A DNA stretch of 64,000 bases, taken from the NCBI GenBank assembly GCA_040386975.1, contig JAZKEO010000002.1:184235-248234 (forward strand). The letters are read 5' to 3'. How positions within the stretch are numbered: the first letter of the stretch is position 1; each line of letters starts with the position of its first letter. Below, in pieces: positions 36,670 to 44,971 of this stretch. The notes below the pieces were generated by a model, which did no database searches, was not told the DNA's origin, and saw only the letters and a list, made by a program, of their open reading frames with translations. The position numbers and the translations under genes were made by a program. This stretch comes from M2408 sp040386975. Lineage in GTDB: Bacteria > Bacteroidota > Bacteroidia > Flavobacteriales_D > Crocinitomicaceae.

Positions 36670-36732
36670 TTCAATTCCAATAAACCCTAAATTAAAACTT
36701 TCTTTCTTTTAAAAAACTAAAATAGGTTTTGA

Positions 36733-39096
36733 CTATTTCACAAAAGATTTAAATAAAATGTTTTTTGTTGTAAATTTTAAATGTTTAGGATTAAATAAAA
36801 CATAATCTACATTAAAATTACTTAAGTTTTTAATTTCATCTGAGTTGAATTCAATAATGTAAATGCATTCATTCCACCCTGCTTTAAACTTGTGTAACAA
36901 AACAGGATCCGTTTGTTTCCAATAATATGTTGAATCATACTTTTGAATTGAAGATGTAAATGATGGACAATTTTTAAATTCATCGATTGTTTTCAAGTAA
37001 AATTCCAGATTAACTTCTATTTTGAGTTTTTCAGTATTTTTTAAGTTTGTAAATTTTTCACCAATCAAGGTAAACTCGCCACTTGAAGTCAGTTGTTTTA
37101 TTTTATTAAACTTCAACAATTTTAGATCCTCTTCTTTTGAAATTTGTTTGTCGTAAATTTTATCATTGTAAATCAGGTAATTAACCAAATTATTTTGATT
37201 CTTTATTTTCTTGTTAAATTTATTTTTTAGAGACTCATTTTTTACTTCTTTCAATTCAAAATTCTCTTTTATTTGAAATAATTGATTATTTGAAAAGAAA
37301 TAATTCTCATAAATCAAGACGCTATTTTCATGACTTAAATTGGTTGAAACTTGATGTAAATTTGCTGAAAATTTGCTTCCAAGTCTTAATCCATGTCCCA
37401 TAAAAGGAACTTTTTGTGGCGTTTCAATCTTATAATTGTAATTCAACAAACTCAAAACGGAAGGCAAAATATCCAAATGAGAGGAGATTTCATTGCATGT
37501 TTTTGGCTTTTTAATTAAATCGCTAACAATCAATAAAGGTGTTGAAATTGTATTTAATTCATTGAAATTATAAAGTTCGTGCGAGCCATGATCTCCCAAA
37601 ATGAAGTAAATCGTATTTTCATTTCTCTTATCCTTTTTGCACTTTTCAAAATAGGCTCGAATCGATTCATCAGCATAGCGATAAGCTGAATATTGTTCAG
37701 CATTTTGAATTACATTTTTTTGAAAATCATTTTTGTTTTTGATTTTATTAAAATCTGAGATTAATTCTTGTACGATTTTTTCTTGATTTGGTACTTTAAA
37801 AGGTCCGTGAGTACTAATTGTTAAGAAAATATCGATGAATGATTTTTGGATTTGTGCATGTTTTTTACTCAAATCGAGGTGTGCTTTATCAAAAATCTGA
37901 TCATCTGGATGTCCCCAATGAGAACTTTTAAAAAATGCTGTGTTATACTTCTTTTCCCATTTCTTAACTTGATAATCAACTTCATGATAGGCCAAATAAC
38001 GATCCATTCTGTCAAACTCGTTGAAAACACCACAATAAAATCGGGAATAATACTCTTTTTTCAAGAGAGATATCAAGGAAATATGATTTGGAAAATCAAG
38101 CTTCATAAACGATTGATGTTCAGGAGCATTTGGAGTTGAGGAAAAAACAGCTGGCAACACATTAAAGGTTCTTTGCGCAGTTGAAATCACATTTGGAAAA
38201 TAAATTGATTTTTCACTCAAAGAATCCAAAAATGGCATAATGTTACCTGTTTTTTTGGCGTATTTACCCACAAAATGTGTTGACAATCCTTCAACGATAA
38301 TAAAAACCAAATTTGGCGGTTTATTACTTTTGATATTAAATAAATTTGCAAACTCTTTATCCACTTTGAATTCGTGAATCAAAGGATATTCACTATCAAT
38401 CGATTCACCTCCCAAAAATTCGTAATCAATTTCTGTTAAATTAACAGCTTCTTCGCTTCTTGAAAAATATTCGTAAGACGATTTTACGAAATAAATAAGT
38501 TTGTTGTTCACGACCTTATTTGCGACATTTTTTTCAGATGAATAACTTAAAAAATAAGAACTGAAAATCGAAAGAACTAAAATGCAAAGAAAAATAAGCT
38601 TTCCTCTATGCTTCAGTTTTATTTTTTTAAAGAGAAAAAAGCTCAGAAAATAAACTGCAAAAAAAGCACAAATTAAAAGAAGAACACTGAATTTAAAAGC
38701 ATCTCCCGAAACAATAACTTGAATTTCTTTGATGTTAAATTGATATACAATTTCGTCTAAAGGAGTAAAGGTTATTGCAAAAAAACTTGACAAAATAAAG
38801 CTCACTAAAATGGTAAGTAAACTAAAAAAGTGCACTAAAAAGCCTTTTTTTATCGTCCGAAGAGAAAAAAAGCTAAACAGAAAAACAAAACAAAAGACCA
38901 AAAAATGTGAAAAGAAAAAATCAATTGTGATTCCGCCATACAAATAACTTGTTCGAATACCTTCCTCTAAACTTGAATTTTTGTAGGAATAAAACTCATA
39001 AAGTCGAACAATTAATAAGGAACAAAAAAATCCATAAATGTAAGGAAATGAGAACATTACATTTTTCTTTAATTTTTGGAAATACGTTTCACTCAT
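36733..39096 (-). CDS. LTA-synthase-like sulfatase-fold membrane enzyme
   Basis: 787 residues. Five N-terminal membrane helices, then an alkaline-phosphatase/sulfatase-fold domain from about residue 260: metal site PNLVFIIVEGLSTH, nucleophile-region STAQRTFNVLPAV (Thr), TISTHGPF and FILGDHGSHE. This matches the LTA synthase/phosphoglycerol or phosphoethanolamine transferase group, which modifies envelope glycans or lipids in Gram-negatives. I start at the ATG at 39096, which overlaps the truB stop by eight bases; an ATG at 39126 would overlap truB by 38. Probably read through from truB. Confidence 0.82.
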   Translation of the reverse strand: MSETYFQKLKKNVMFSFPYIYGFFCSLLIVRLYEFYSYKNSSLEEGIRTSYLYGGITIDFFFSHFLVFCFVFLFSFFSLRTIKKGFLVHFFSLLTILVSFILSSFFAITFTPLDEIVYQFNIKEIQVIVSGDAFKFSVLLLICAFFAVYFLSFFLFKKIKLKHRGKLIFLCILVLSIFSSYFLSYSSEKNVANKVVNNKLIYFVKSSYEYFSRSEEAVNLTEIDYEFLGGESIDSEYPLIHEFKVDKEFANLFNIKSNKPPNLVFIIVEGLSTHFVGKYAKKTGNIMPFLDSLSEKSIYFPNVISTAQRTFNVLPAVFSSTPNAPEHQSFMKLDFPNHISLISLLKKEYYSRFYCGVFNEFDRMDRYLAYHEVDYQVKKWEKKYNTAFFKSSHWGHPDDQIFDKAHLDLSKKHAQIQKSFIDIFLTISTHGPFKVPNQEKIVQELISDFNKIKNKNDFQKNVIQNAEQYSAYRYADESIRAYFEKCKKDKRNENTIYFILGDHGSHELYNFNELNTISTPLLIVSDLIKKPKTCNEISSHLDILPSVLSLLNYNYKIETPQKVPFMGHGLRLGSKFSANLHQVSTNLSHENSVLIYENYFFSNNQLFQIKENFELKEVKNESLKNKFNKKIKNQNNLVNYLIYNDKIYDKQISKEEDLKLLKFNKIKQLTSSGEFTLIGEKFTNLKNTEKLKIEVNLEFYLKTIDEFKNCPSFTSSIQKYDSTYYWKQTDPVLLHKFKAGWNECIYIIEFNSDEIKNLSNFNVDYVLFNPKHLKFTTKNILFKSFVK

Positions 39097-39958
39097 TTGC
39101 ATGAATTTTTTCGATACACGCTTCAACAGTCAAGGCATTTTCGATCGAAAAATTACCTGATTTTGTTCTTCTTAAAGCGATTAAAGTTCCACCAGAGTTT
39201 AATTTTTGACCGAAATCGTTTGCAATCGAACGAATGTACGTTCCTTTTGAACAAGAGATTTCAAATTCAATTTCAGGAAAGCGAGAGCTATCAATTTTAA
39301 AATCAGAAACGGTAATTTTATTCGCTTTTAAAACAAGTTCTTTTCCAGCTCGAGCGAATTCATAAGCTCGTTTTCCATCAACTTGTTTCGCTGAAAAAAT
39401 AGGCGGAACTTGATCTTGTTCGCCTAAAAAAGTCAAGCGAACTTCTTCCATCAATTCTTTTGTAATGTGTTCCGTTGGAAACTCTTGATTGTACTCAGAT
39501 TCTAAATCGTAAGATGGAGTCGTTTTTCCAAGTAAAATGGTCCCAGTATAGGTTTTTTCNNNNNNNNNNTTCACCTCTTTGGGAAGTGTGTGGTAACCAT
39601 GGCTTACCTCGCGGCTATCCGGATCCCTCGTTTCATAGTTGATACCGCCCTGAGTTTTTTTAATGTGTAGAAGTTGCAACAGGAAGACGTTTTTTAACAT
39701 CTGTTGCGGAGATAGTAGGATCGCGGTTTTTTCTTCTGCTTGAATACTTTCGATGATTTTGGTGTTTTTACCTGTACAAATAATCAAAAGTCCTGTTGCC
39801 AATGGATCTAAAGTTCCCGCGTGACCAACTTTAATTTTTTTCACACCTAACTTTTGTTTGATATTCCAGCGGATTTTATTCACCACATCAAACGAAGTCC
39901 AAGTTAATGGTTTATCGATTAAAATTAGTTCGCCTTCTTGGAAATTGAATTCTGACAT
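39089..39958 (-). CDS. truB: tRNA pseudouridine-55 synthase TruB, with insert and assembly gap
   Basis: Makes pseudouridine 55 in the T-loop of tRNAs. The N-terminal part (ILIDKPLTWTSFDVV and catalytic D in GHAGTLDPLATG) and the C-terminal part (YTGTILLGKTTPSYDLE, VPPIFSAKQVDG, CSKGTYIRSIANDFG) are normal. Between AEEKT and its repeat EKTY lies a 174-base insert (39560-39733) that includes ten N and reads as 58 foreign codons. Removing it restores a normal 231-residue TruB. The gene therefore either carries an insertion or is an assembly artefact. Member of the conserved ftsX-DUF3098-uppP-truB cluster. Confidence 0.85.
   Translation of the reverse strand: MSEFNFQEGELILIDKPLTWTSFDVVNKIRWNIKQKLGVKKIKVGHAGTLDPLATGLLIICTGKNTKIIESIQAEEKTAILLSPQQMLKNVFLLQLLHIKKTQGGINYETRDPDSREVSHGYHTLPKEVXXXXEKTYTGTILLGKTTPSYDLESEYNQEFPTEHITKELMEEVRLTFLGEQDQVPPIFSAKQVDGKRAYEFARAGKELVLKANKITVSDFKIDSSRFPEIEFEISCSKGTYIRSIANDFGQKLNSGGTLIALRRTKSGNFSIENALTVEACIEKIHANE
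39551..39733. mobile_element. Insertion-like segment in truB with 9-bp direct repeats and a 10-N gap
   Basis: GGTTTTTTC occurs at 39551-39559 and again at 39725-39733. Between them lie ten N (39560-39569) and 155 known bases (39570-39724) with 71 G+C (46 percent, counted by hand) against roughly one third in the surroundings. The 9-base repeat fits a target-site duplication and the N a collapsed multi-copy element. The element family cannot be named because only one end is visible. A contig misjoin is the alternative. Confidence 0.5.
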
Positions 39959-39979
39959 AGTGATTTTTGATAGAAAGAT

Positions 39980-40834
39980 TTAGAACTCTTCCAGCTTTAA
40001 AACATTTAAGTGTTTTCTTACAATCTGGATTAACAGAATTGAGCTGACTAAGTGAAAAACGGCATTTAAAGTGTGGGAGAGGTAAAAAGAATCGATTAAT
40101 CTACTGATATTGGATCCATAAGAGCTAAACATATATAAATCCATTATGTTATCGAAACTCACAAAAGCTAATGTAATTGTAGCTATAAATAAGAATACGA
40201 TTTTACTTTGATAAATCATCAGAAACGTTATTAAAATCGGTGTAAGACAAATTGCTAAATTGATAATGATTTGAAGTAAATCTGAAAGTTGTAAATAGAA
40301 AAAAAACACAGGAATGAATTGAGCGAGCACCAAAAAAGCAGGGAAAAGTAATTGGTTTTTCCTTGGGTTTATGAAATAAATTTTTTCGTCTTTTGGTAAT
40401 TCTTTCATAAAGGTAAATAACAAAACGCTTACAGTAAAAAAAACAATAAAAAATAAGATTGAATGCCAAGCAAACAATCCTTCTGCAATAGTTCTGTTGA
40501 GAACATCAGCTAAAAAAATATCTGTATAAAGACCTTGCTTGATTTGATATAGCGAAAAGTAAGCTAGTAGAATAAAACTAATAAAATTGGTGTTTTTCTT
40601 TTTGAAAATTTTGAGGAATAATAAAATACATATCGCTAAAATGAACAAAAGTCCCTTTAGATTATAACGAATTGAAGTCCAGAAAGGAATAGGCGCACTT
40701 GAAGTAAAAGAAAGTTGGTATGCAAAGTTTTGATTCTCAGGCTCTGGTCTAGTACAAGAGTATATAATCACAAATACATAGTATGAAGTGATAATACCTA
40801 AGCAAATCACTAAAATTTTGGTAAACCTGTTCAT
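39980..40834 (-). CDS. Polytopic membrane protein of unknown function
   Basis: 284 residues with about eight hydrophobic helices and few charged loops; no recognised family. The start is the ATG at 40834, which shares ATGA with the uppP stop codon, so translation is coupled with uppP. A longer frame to 40891 would run back into uppP and is rejected. Placed between uppP and truB in an otherwise conserved cluster. A link to undecaprenyl-phosphate metabolism is suggested only by position. Confidence 0.65.
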   Translation of the reverse strand: MNRFTKILVICLGIITSYYVFVIIYSCTRPEPENQNFAYQLSFTSSAPIPFWTSIRYNLKGLLFILAICILLFLKIFKKKNTNFISFILLAYFSLYQIKQGLYTDIFLADVLNRTIAEGLFAWHSILFFIVFFTVSVLLFTFMKELPKDEKIYFINPRKNQLLFPAFLVLAQFIPVFFFYLQLSDLLQIIINLAICLTPILITFLMIYQSKIVFLFIATITLAFVSFDNIMDLYMFSSYGSNISRLIDSFYLSHTLNAVFHLVSSILLIQIVRKHLNVLKLEEF

Positions 40835-41643
40835 CGCATAGAGAAATACGCTATCAAAATAATTCCAGCAATAATTCTGTACCAACCCCAAACTTTAAAA
40901 CCGTATTTTTGAAGAATTCCGATGAAAAATTTGATGGCAATGATTGCCACAACAAAAGCAATAATATTTCCTACTATAAAATTTGTCGTATTCGCTGAAT
41001 TAGCAAAAATCATTTCGTAGCCTTTTTGTTCAACGCCTTTGTAAGTCCAATCTTTTACAAAAACGGAATAAGCTGTCACGGCTAACATCGTTGGAACGGC
41101 TAAGAAAAAAGAAAATTCGGCTGCCATTTTTCGCGTCAAACCTTGTTGCATTCCACCAATAATCGATGCTGCTGAGCGAGAAGTTCCTGGCATCATTGCC
41201 AAACATTGCCAAAAACCGATTACAATCGCTTTCATAAAAGAAACATTTTCTTCCTTGTCAATTTTAGGGTTTTTGAAAAAACGATCAACAAATAACAAAA
41301 TCACACCGCCAACAATCAACATGACTGCAATGGAAATCGTTTCGCCCATTATTGTTTCAATTTTATCGTCGAATAACAAACCTAAAATCAAAGCTGGTGC
41401 AACCGCAAAAGCTAATTTGACATAAAAGCCAATGTTTTTGAAATCAAAAAACTTTTTCCAATACAAGGCAACAACTGCTAAAATTGCACCAAATTGAATT
41501 GAAACTTGAAACATTTTTACAAATTCATCATCTTGAATTCCAAAAAACGAACTGGTAAAAATCATGTGTGCCGTTGAAGAAACAGGTAAATATTCCGTTA
41601 ATCCTTCGATTATGGCTATAATAATTGCTTGAAAAGAATCCAC
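40831..41643 (-). CDS. uppP: Undecaprenyl-diphosphatase UppP (BacA)
   Basis: 270 residues, polytopic inner-membrane enzyme that removes a phosphate from undecaprenyl diphosphate, recycling the lipid carrier for peptidoglycan and O-antigen; overproduction gives bacitracin resistance. Both signature blocks are seen: AIIEGLTEYLPVSSTAHMI (E and S) at residues 10-28 and MPGTSRSAASIIGGMQQGL near 155. The start is GTG at 41643. The terminator-like repeat at 41662-41716 separates it from DUF3098. Confidence 0.95.
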   Translation of the reverse strand: MDSFQAIIIAIIEGLTEYLPVSSTAHMIFTSSFFGIQDDEFVKMFQVSIQFGAILAVVALYWKKFFDFKNIGFYVKLAFAVAPALILGLLFDDKIETIMGETISIAVMLIVGGVILLFVDRFFKNPKIDKEENVSFMKAIVIGFWQCLAMMPGTSRSAASIIGGMQQGLTRKMAAEFSFFLAVPTMLAVTAYSVFVKDWTYKGVEQKGYEMIFANSANTTNFIVGNIIAFVVAIIAIKFFIGILQKYGFKVWGWYRIIAGIILIAYFSMR

Positions 41644-41661
41644 TTAGTTAAGTTAAGAGTT

Positions 41662-41716
41662 AAAAGTGAAGAGTTAAAAGTGGGGAATGATTTTCAATTT
41701 TTCACTCTTCACTTTT
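41662..41716. repeat. AAAAGTGAAGAG hairpin repeat between DUF3098 and uppP
   Basis: AAAAGTGAAGAG (41662-41673) pairs perfectly with CTCTTCACTTTT (41705-41716). The words are those of the 34-base repeat at 21849 and 26794. It interrupts the ftsX-uppP cluster and may reduce read-through into uppP. Confidence 0.65.
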
Positions 41717-41725
41717 CATTCTTCA

Positions 41726-41944
41726 TTATTTTTTCGGTTTTTTCATGATTGCATAAATCATCACGATGTAACCAGCGATAATTAAAATTGGTGAAACTGT
41801 TAAACGCACAGGACTAAACAATTCATCAGCATCAAATTTTGTTGGGTCGTCAGAACCACCACCAATCATCAATATAAAACCTAGAACATTGATAATCAAA
41901 CCGATGATTAACCATTTATAATTTTCTTTTTGAAATGCAAACAT
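41726..41944 (-). CDS. DUF3098 small membrane protein
   Basis: 72 residues with two membrane helices (WLIIGLIINVLGFILMIGGG and VSPILIIAGYIVMIYAI) joined by the acidic loop SDDPTKFDADELFSPVRL. This is the typical DUF3098 form, found next to ftsX in Bacteroidota. Its conserved position suggests a role with FtsX or cell-wall synthesis, but none is proven. Confidence 0.88.
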   Translation of the reverse strand: MFAFQKENYKWLIIGLIINVLGFILMIGGGSDDPTKFDADELFSPVRLTVSPILIIAGYIVMIYAIMKKPKK

Positions 41945-41981
41945 GATTTATAATTTTTTAGAATAGCAAATATAAGGATAA

Positions 41982-42869
41982 TTAATACAAATCATCTAAT
42001 TTCATTCGCAAATATTTGTTAAGAGCAAACCAAGTTGAAACAAAACTGATTACAATTCCCAAAGTCAAAATCGAAGCAAATAATAAAATGAAGGTTTTAA
42101 ATTCAAATGGAATTTCAATTGTCTCTAAAATATTATTTAAAGCATAAAATAGCGTCATCAGTAAAGCCATTCCGATTGTTGCCGAAACGATTCCTTGAAG
42201 AATCGATTGGACTAAAAATGGTCGTCGAATAAATTTTGAAGTTGCTCCAACCAGTTGCATGGTTTTAATCGTAAAACGCTTTGAGTACAAGGACAAACGA
42301 ATAGTATTGTTAATCATCGCAACAGCAACAATTATCAACAAGCCAGCAACAAATAAAATCAAATAAACGAATTGTTTGAATCCTAAATTAACATTTTCAA
42401 CACTTGCTTTGTCGTAATTTACCTCATCAATTTCATCTGGATAAGCCTTTAATATTTTAGCTTTGATGTTTTTCATTCCTTCGCGATTCGCAAATTGAAC
42501 TTTAGGTTTGTAGCCAACTGTTGGTGGCAATGGATTTTCGCCATCAAAAATCGCTAATACTTCGGATGTTTGGGTTGTTGAACCAGAAAATTCTTCAATT
42601 GCACGTTCTGGAGAAACAAAAAATACTTCTTTAAATTCCGACCAGGTTTTTAATTCTTGCTCAACTTGTTTGATGTCAGCTTCATTCATTTCAGCTTTGA
42701 AAAATAAATCACCTTGCAAGTTTTCTTTCGCTTGTTTTTGAATGGAATCCAAGCCCAAAACACCTCCTAAAACCAAGCCAATCATAAAAAGAACCAAAGA
42801 AATCCCGATTACGGTTGAGACGTAACTTGTTCTTAGACCACGTTTATTGTATTTTTCTGCTGAACTCAT
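41982..42869 (-). CDS. ftsX: Cell-division ABC permease-like protein FtsX
   Basis: 295 residues. One N-terminal membrane helix, a periplasmic domain of about 110 residues (with LKTWSEFKEVFFVSPERAI, typical of FtsX), then three C-terminal helices with the conserved MINNTIRLSLYSKRFTIKTMQLVGAT region, split here by position. With FtsE it couples division to peptidoglycan hydrolase activation. ftsE is not adjacent. I start at the ATG at 42869 rather than a GTG two codons upstream. Confidence 0.9.
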   Translation of the reverse strand: MSSAEKYNKRGLRTSYVSTVIGISLVLFMIGLVLGGVLGLDSIQKQAKENLQGDLFFKAEMNEADIKQVEQELKTWSEFKEVFFVSPERAIEEFSGSTTQTSEVLAIFDGENPLPPTVGYKPKVQFANREGMKNIKAKILKAYPDEIDEVNYDKASVENVNLGFKQFVYLILFVAGLLIIVAVAMINNTIRLSLYSKRFTIKTMQLVGATSKFIRRPFLVQSILQGIVSATIGMALLMTLFYALNNILETIEIPFEFKTFILLFASILTLGIVISFVSTWFALNKYLRMKLDDLY

Positions 42870-42901
42870 CGGCACGAAATTAGGAATAATTTGAAGAAAT
42901 T

Positions 42902-43690
42902 TTAAGCAAAAGCAGATTTATTTACCCACAATTTACTTTTCAAATCGTAAGTTCCTGTTTTTTTAGCCATGAAAACAGAATATGCAATCGCAAAAATTAA
43001 GGTCGAAAAGCGGAAAACATTCACCCAAGGACTTCCTAAAACATTATTGGTAATTTGATCATTGGCACACATATCCCAAGCTAAATCCATGAATCCGTGA
43101 AGGAAAATAACCATCCACAAACTTTTCCAAGCATAATAAAACCAAGCGAAACCCAAACTTGCTCCCGTTGTAAATAAAAAGATTCCAAGTGCCGAAGAAA
43201 AGCTATCTGCTTGGTACAAATGTCCAGCACCAAAGAAAAGCCCTGTAAAAATTCCTGCTGGCAAAAATCCCCAACCAGCATAATAAAATAGCAAACCAAA
43301 AAGAAAAGCACGGAAAATAAATTCTTCTCCAAAACCTGCTAAAAACATCGCTTTGTAAACAATTTCAAATGAAAAATTGAGTTTAAAATCGACAAGAATT
43401 GGCAGTCCAATAAACATGGGTAAGGTGAATACAAAACCCCAAGATAAACCTTTCAAAAAACCTTGATTTAAACCAAATTCTGCAAAAGAGATTTTTTTAT
43501 TAATTGCATAATTAACAACCAAAGCAAGAATGATTCCAGTAAACAAAACAATCGAGAACGAAATCATTTCATACATATCATTCCATTTTTCTTTACCAAA
43601 AATTGCGTAAGCGTAAAAATACTTTTGATATTTGTAAAGCAAAAAGCCAAGAATAATAATCAAACTGCGGAGAATCTTATTTTTAAGCAT
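42902..43690 (-). CDS. CPBP-family intramembrane metalloprotease
   Basis: 262 residues, about eight hydrophobic helices. The motif GFGEEFIFRAFLFG gives the E-E-x-x-x-R active-site block, and FFGAGHLYQ and IFLHGFMDLAWD supply the histidines and acidic residue of CAAX-type/Rce1-like proteases (CPBP). Bacterial members process peptides or act in bacteriocin immunity; the substrate is unknown here. Its start follows two bases after the outer-membrane protein gene stop, so they form an operon, and ftsX follows after 26 bases. Confidence 0.85.
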   Translation of the reverse strand: MLKNKILRSLIIILGFLLYKYQKYFYAYAIFGKEKWNDMYEMISFSIVLFTGIILALVVNYAINKKISFAEFGLNQGFLKGLSWGFVFTLPMFIGLPILVDFKLNFSFEIVYKAMFLAGFGEEFIFRAFLFGLLFYYAGWGFLPAGIFTGLFFGAGHLYQADSFSSALGIFLFTTGASLGFAWFYYAWKSLWMVIFLHGFMDLAWDMCANDQITNNVLGSPWVNVFRFSTLIFAIAYSVFMAKKTGTYDLKSKLWVNKSAFA

Positions 43691-43692
43691 AA

Positions 43693-44937
43693 TTAAAAGA
43701 ATTTACTTGGAAAGAAAACAAATTCGATGAAATTAATTTCCAATTGATCTAAGGAAACTTTTTTTCCAGAAGCCATGTTTACATTTAGATTTGGAAACCA
43801 ACGTAAATTTGTTCTCAAATACCACGATTGAATGCGATTCGGCCTGATATCCCAACCAAATGTTAGTCCAGGTTTCAATCCATAATAAGTTGATTTTTGT
43901 TCCAATCCAATTTGATTGATGTCTTTCACTTCCAGTTCTTCGTAACTCAAAGCTGGACCGATAAAAGTAGCAAAACCATGGTAATCAGCAATGAATTTAT
44001 AGACTTCCAGTGTCAAAGCTTCTCTTTTTGTATATTGCGAATAATTAAATGCAGACAAGTTACTTTTGACTGTTCGGTAAGACAAATTCATTTGTAAATC
44101 GGGCCTATGCCAATAATATCCAGCTGCGAATTCAAAATAAACTTTCGACATGCGGTGTTGACCAAGGTATGGAATCAACTCTTTGTTGTGTTCAGAGCTT
44201 TTTTTAAGAAAAAAAGATGCTGAAGGTGCAATCCCAAGGGTAAAACCATTTAATCGATGCAATTTCGCTAAAGTATCTGTTAATTTTTTTGTGTATCCAC
44301 TTTCCCAATTTTTTTCAGCACTTCCAGTTGTTTCCAAGTAATATTTATACGAAATGGAAGTCATCAATTTTGGTGTCACAATATTAAATTGATTGTTCAT
44401 CTCCACAAAATAATCTGTTGAATTATTGTGCGTATAAGAAGTCGTAAATTCAATTAAATGATGTTTGTAATTAAAAGTCAGACCTGTAACTAGTGGATAT
44501 TTAAATCGCACTTGATTTACTCCATTTCCTTGTTTATAAGCTGAAGTTAAAGTCATAAAACCAACAAAAGGTCTAACTTTTTTATTTTCAATTCTCCAGG
44601 GATAATATTTAAACGCAGTTTCACCAATTGAACGGTAACCTTCTTTCGATGATGCATAAATAGGAATTGTGACGTAAAAATCAGCATGTCCCCAAAAATG
44701 TGTTCCTCCTATAATAAATTGAGATTGAAATTGATTAGTTAATTTTCGTTCCTCAAATTGATTTCCAAGTCCAGATTGGTAGGTTTTTGTATTTGCATTT
44801 GAGTAGAACTGATTTGTTAAGCCCAAGGTTAATTGAGCAAAACGATGACGGGTATTTCCTCCTTCAACATAAGGTTGAGTAAAAGAAATACCCGTCATCA
44901 AAAGAATGTAAAAACTAACCGTGATGGATTTTTTCAT
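43693..44937 (-). CDS. Predicted outer-membrane beta-barrel protein of unknown function
   Basis: 414 residues. Signal peptide (KKSITVSFYILLMTGISFTQ), then alternating amphipathic strands rich in Tyr, Phe and Asn, and the C-terminus EFVFFPSKFF ends in aromatics, as in outer-membrane barrels. No family recognised. First gene of a possible run OMP-CPBP-ftsX-DUF3098, since the gaps are 2, 26 and 37 bases. Confidence 0.6.
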   Translation of the reverse strand: MKKSITVSFYILLMTGISFTQPYVEGGNTRHRFAQLTLGLTNQFYSNANTKTYQSGLGNQFEERKLTNQFQSQFIIGGTHFWGHADFYVTIPIYASSKEGYRSIGETAFKYYPWRIENKKVRPFVGFMTLTSAYKQGNGVNQVRFKYPLVTGLTFNYKHHLIEFTTSYTHNNSTDYFVEMNNQFNIVTPKLMTSISYKYYLETTGSAEKNWESGYTKKLTDTLAKLHRLNGFTLGIAPSASFFLKKSSEHNKELIPYLGQHRMSKVYFEFAAGYYWHRPDLQMNLSYRTVKSNLSAFNYSQYTKREALTLEVYKFIADYHGFATFIGPALSYEELEVKDINQIGLEQKSTYYGLKPGLTFGWDIRPNRIQSWYLRTNLRWFPNLNVNMASGKKVSLDQLEINFIEFVFFPSKFF

Positions 44938-44971
44938 ACAAATCTCAGTCTTACATTAAATTAAAAAAGTC

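Noticed and set aside
39570..39724. Group II intron or known transposon ends in the truB insert
   Set aside because: I tested the visible bases for intron boundary patterns and for the Tn5/Nextera-type end and saw neither; the element stays unnamed.
41662..41716. CRISPR-like repeats
   Set aside because: The repeated words here and at 21849, 26794, 33563 and 19465 are palindromes or short tandem units without regular unique spacers.
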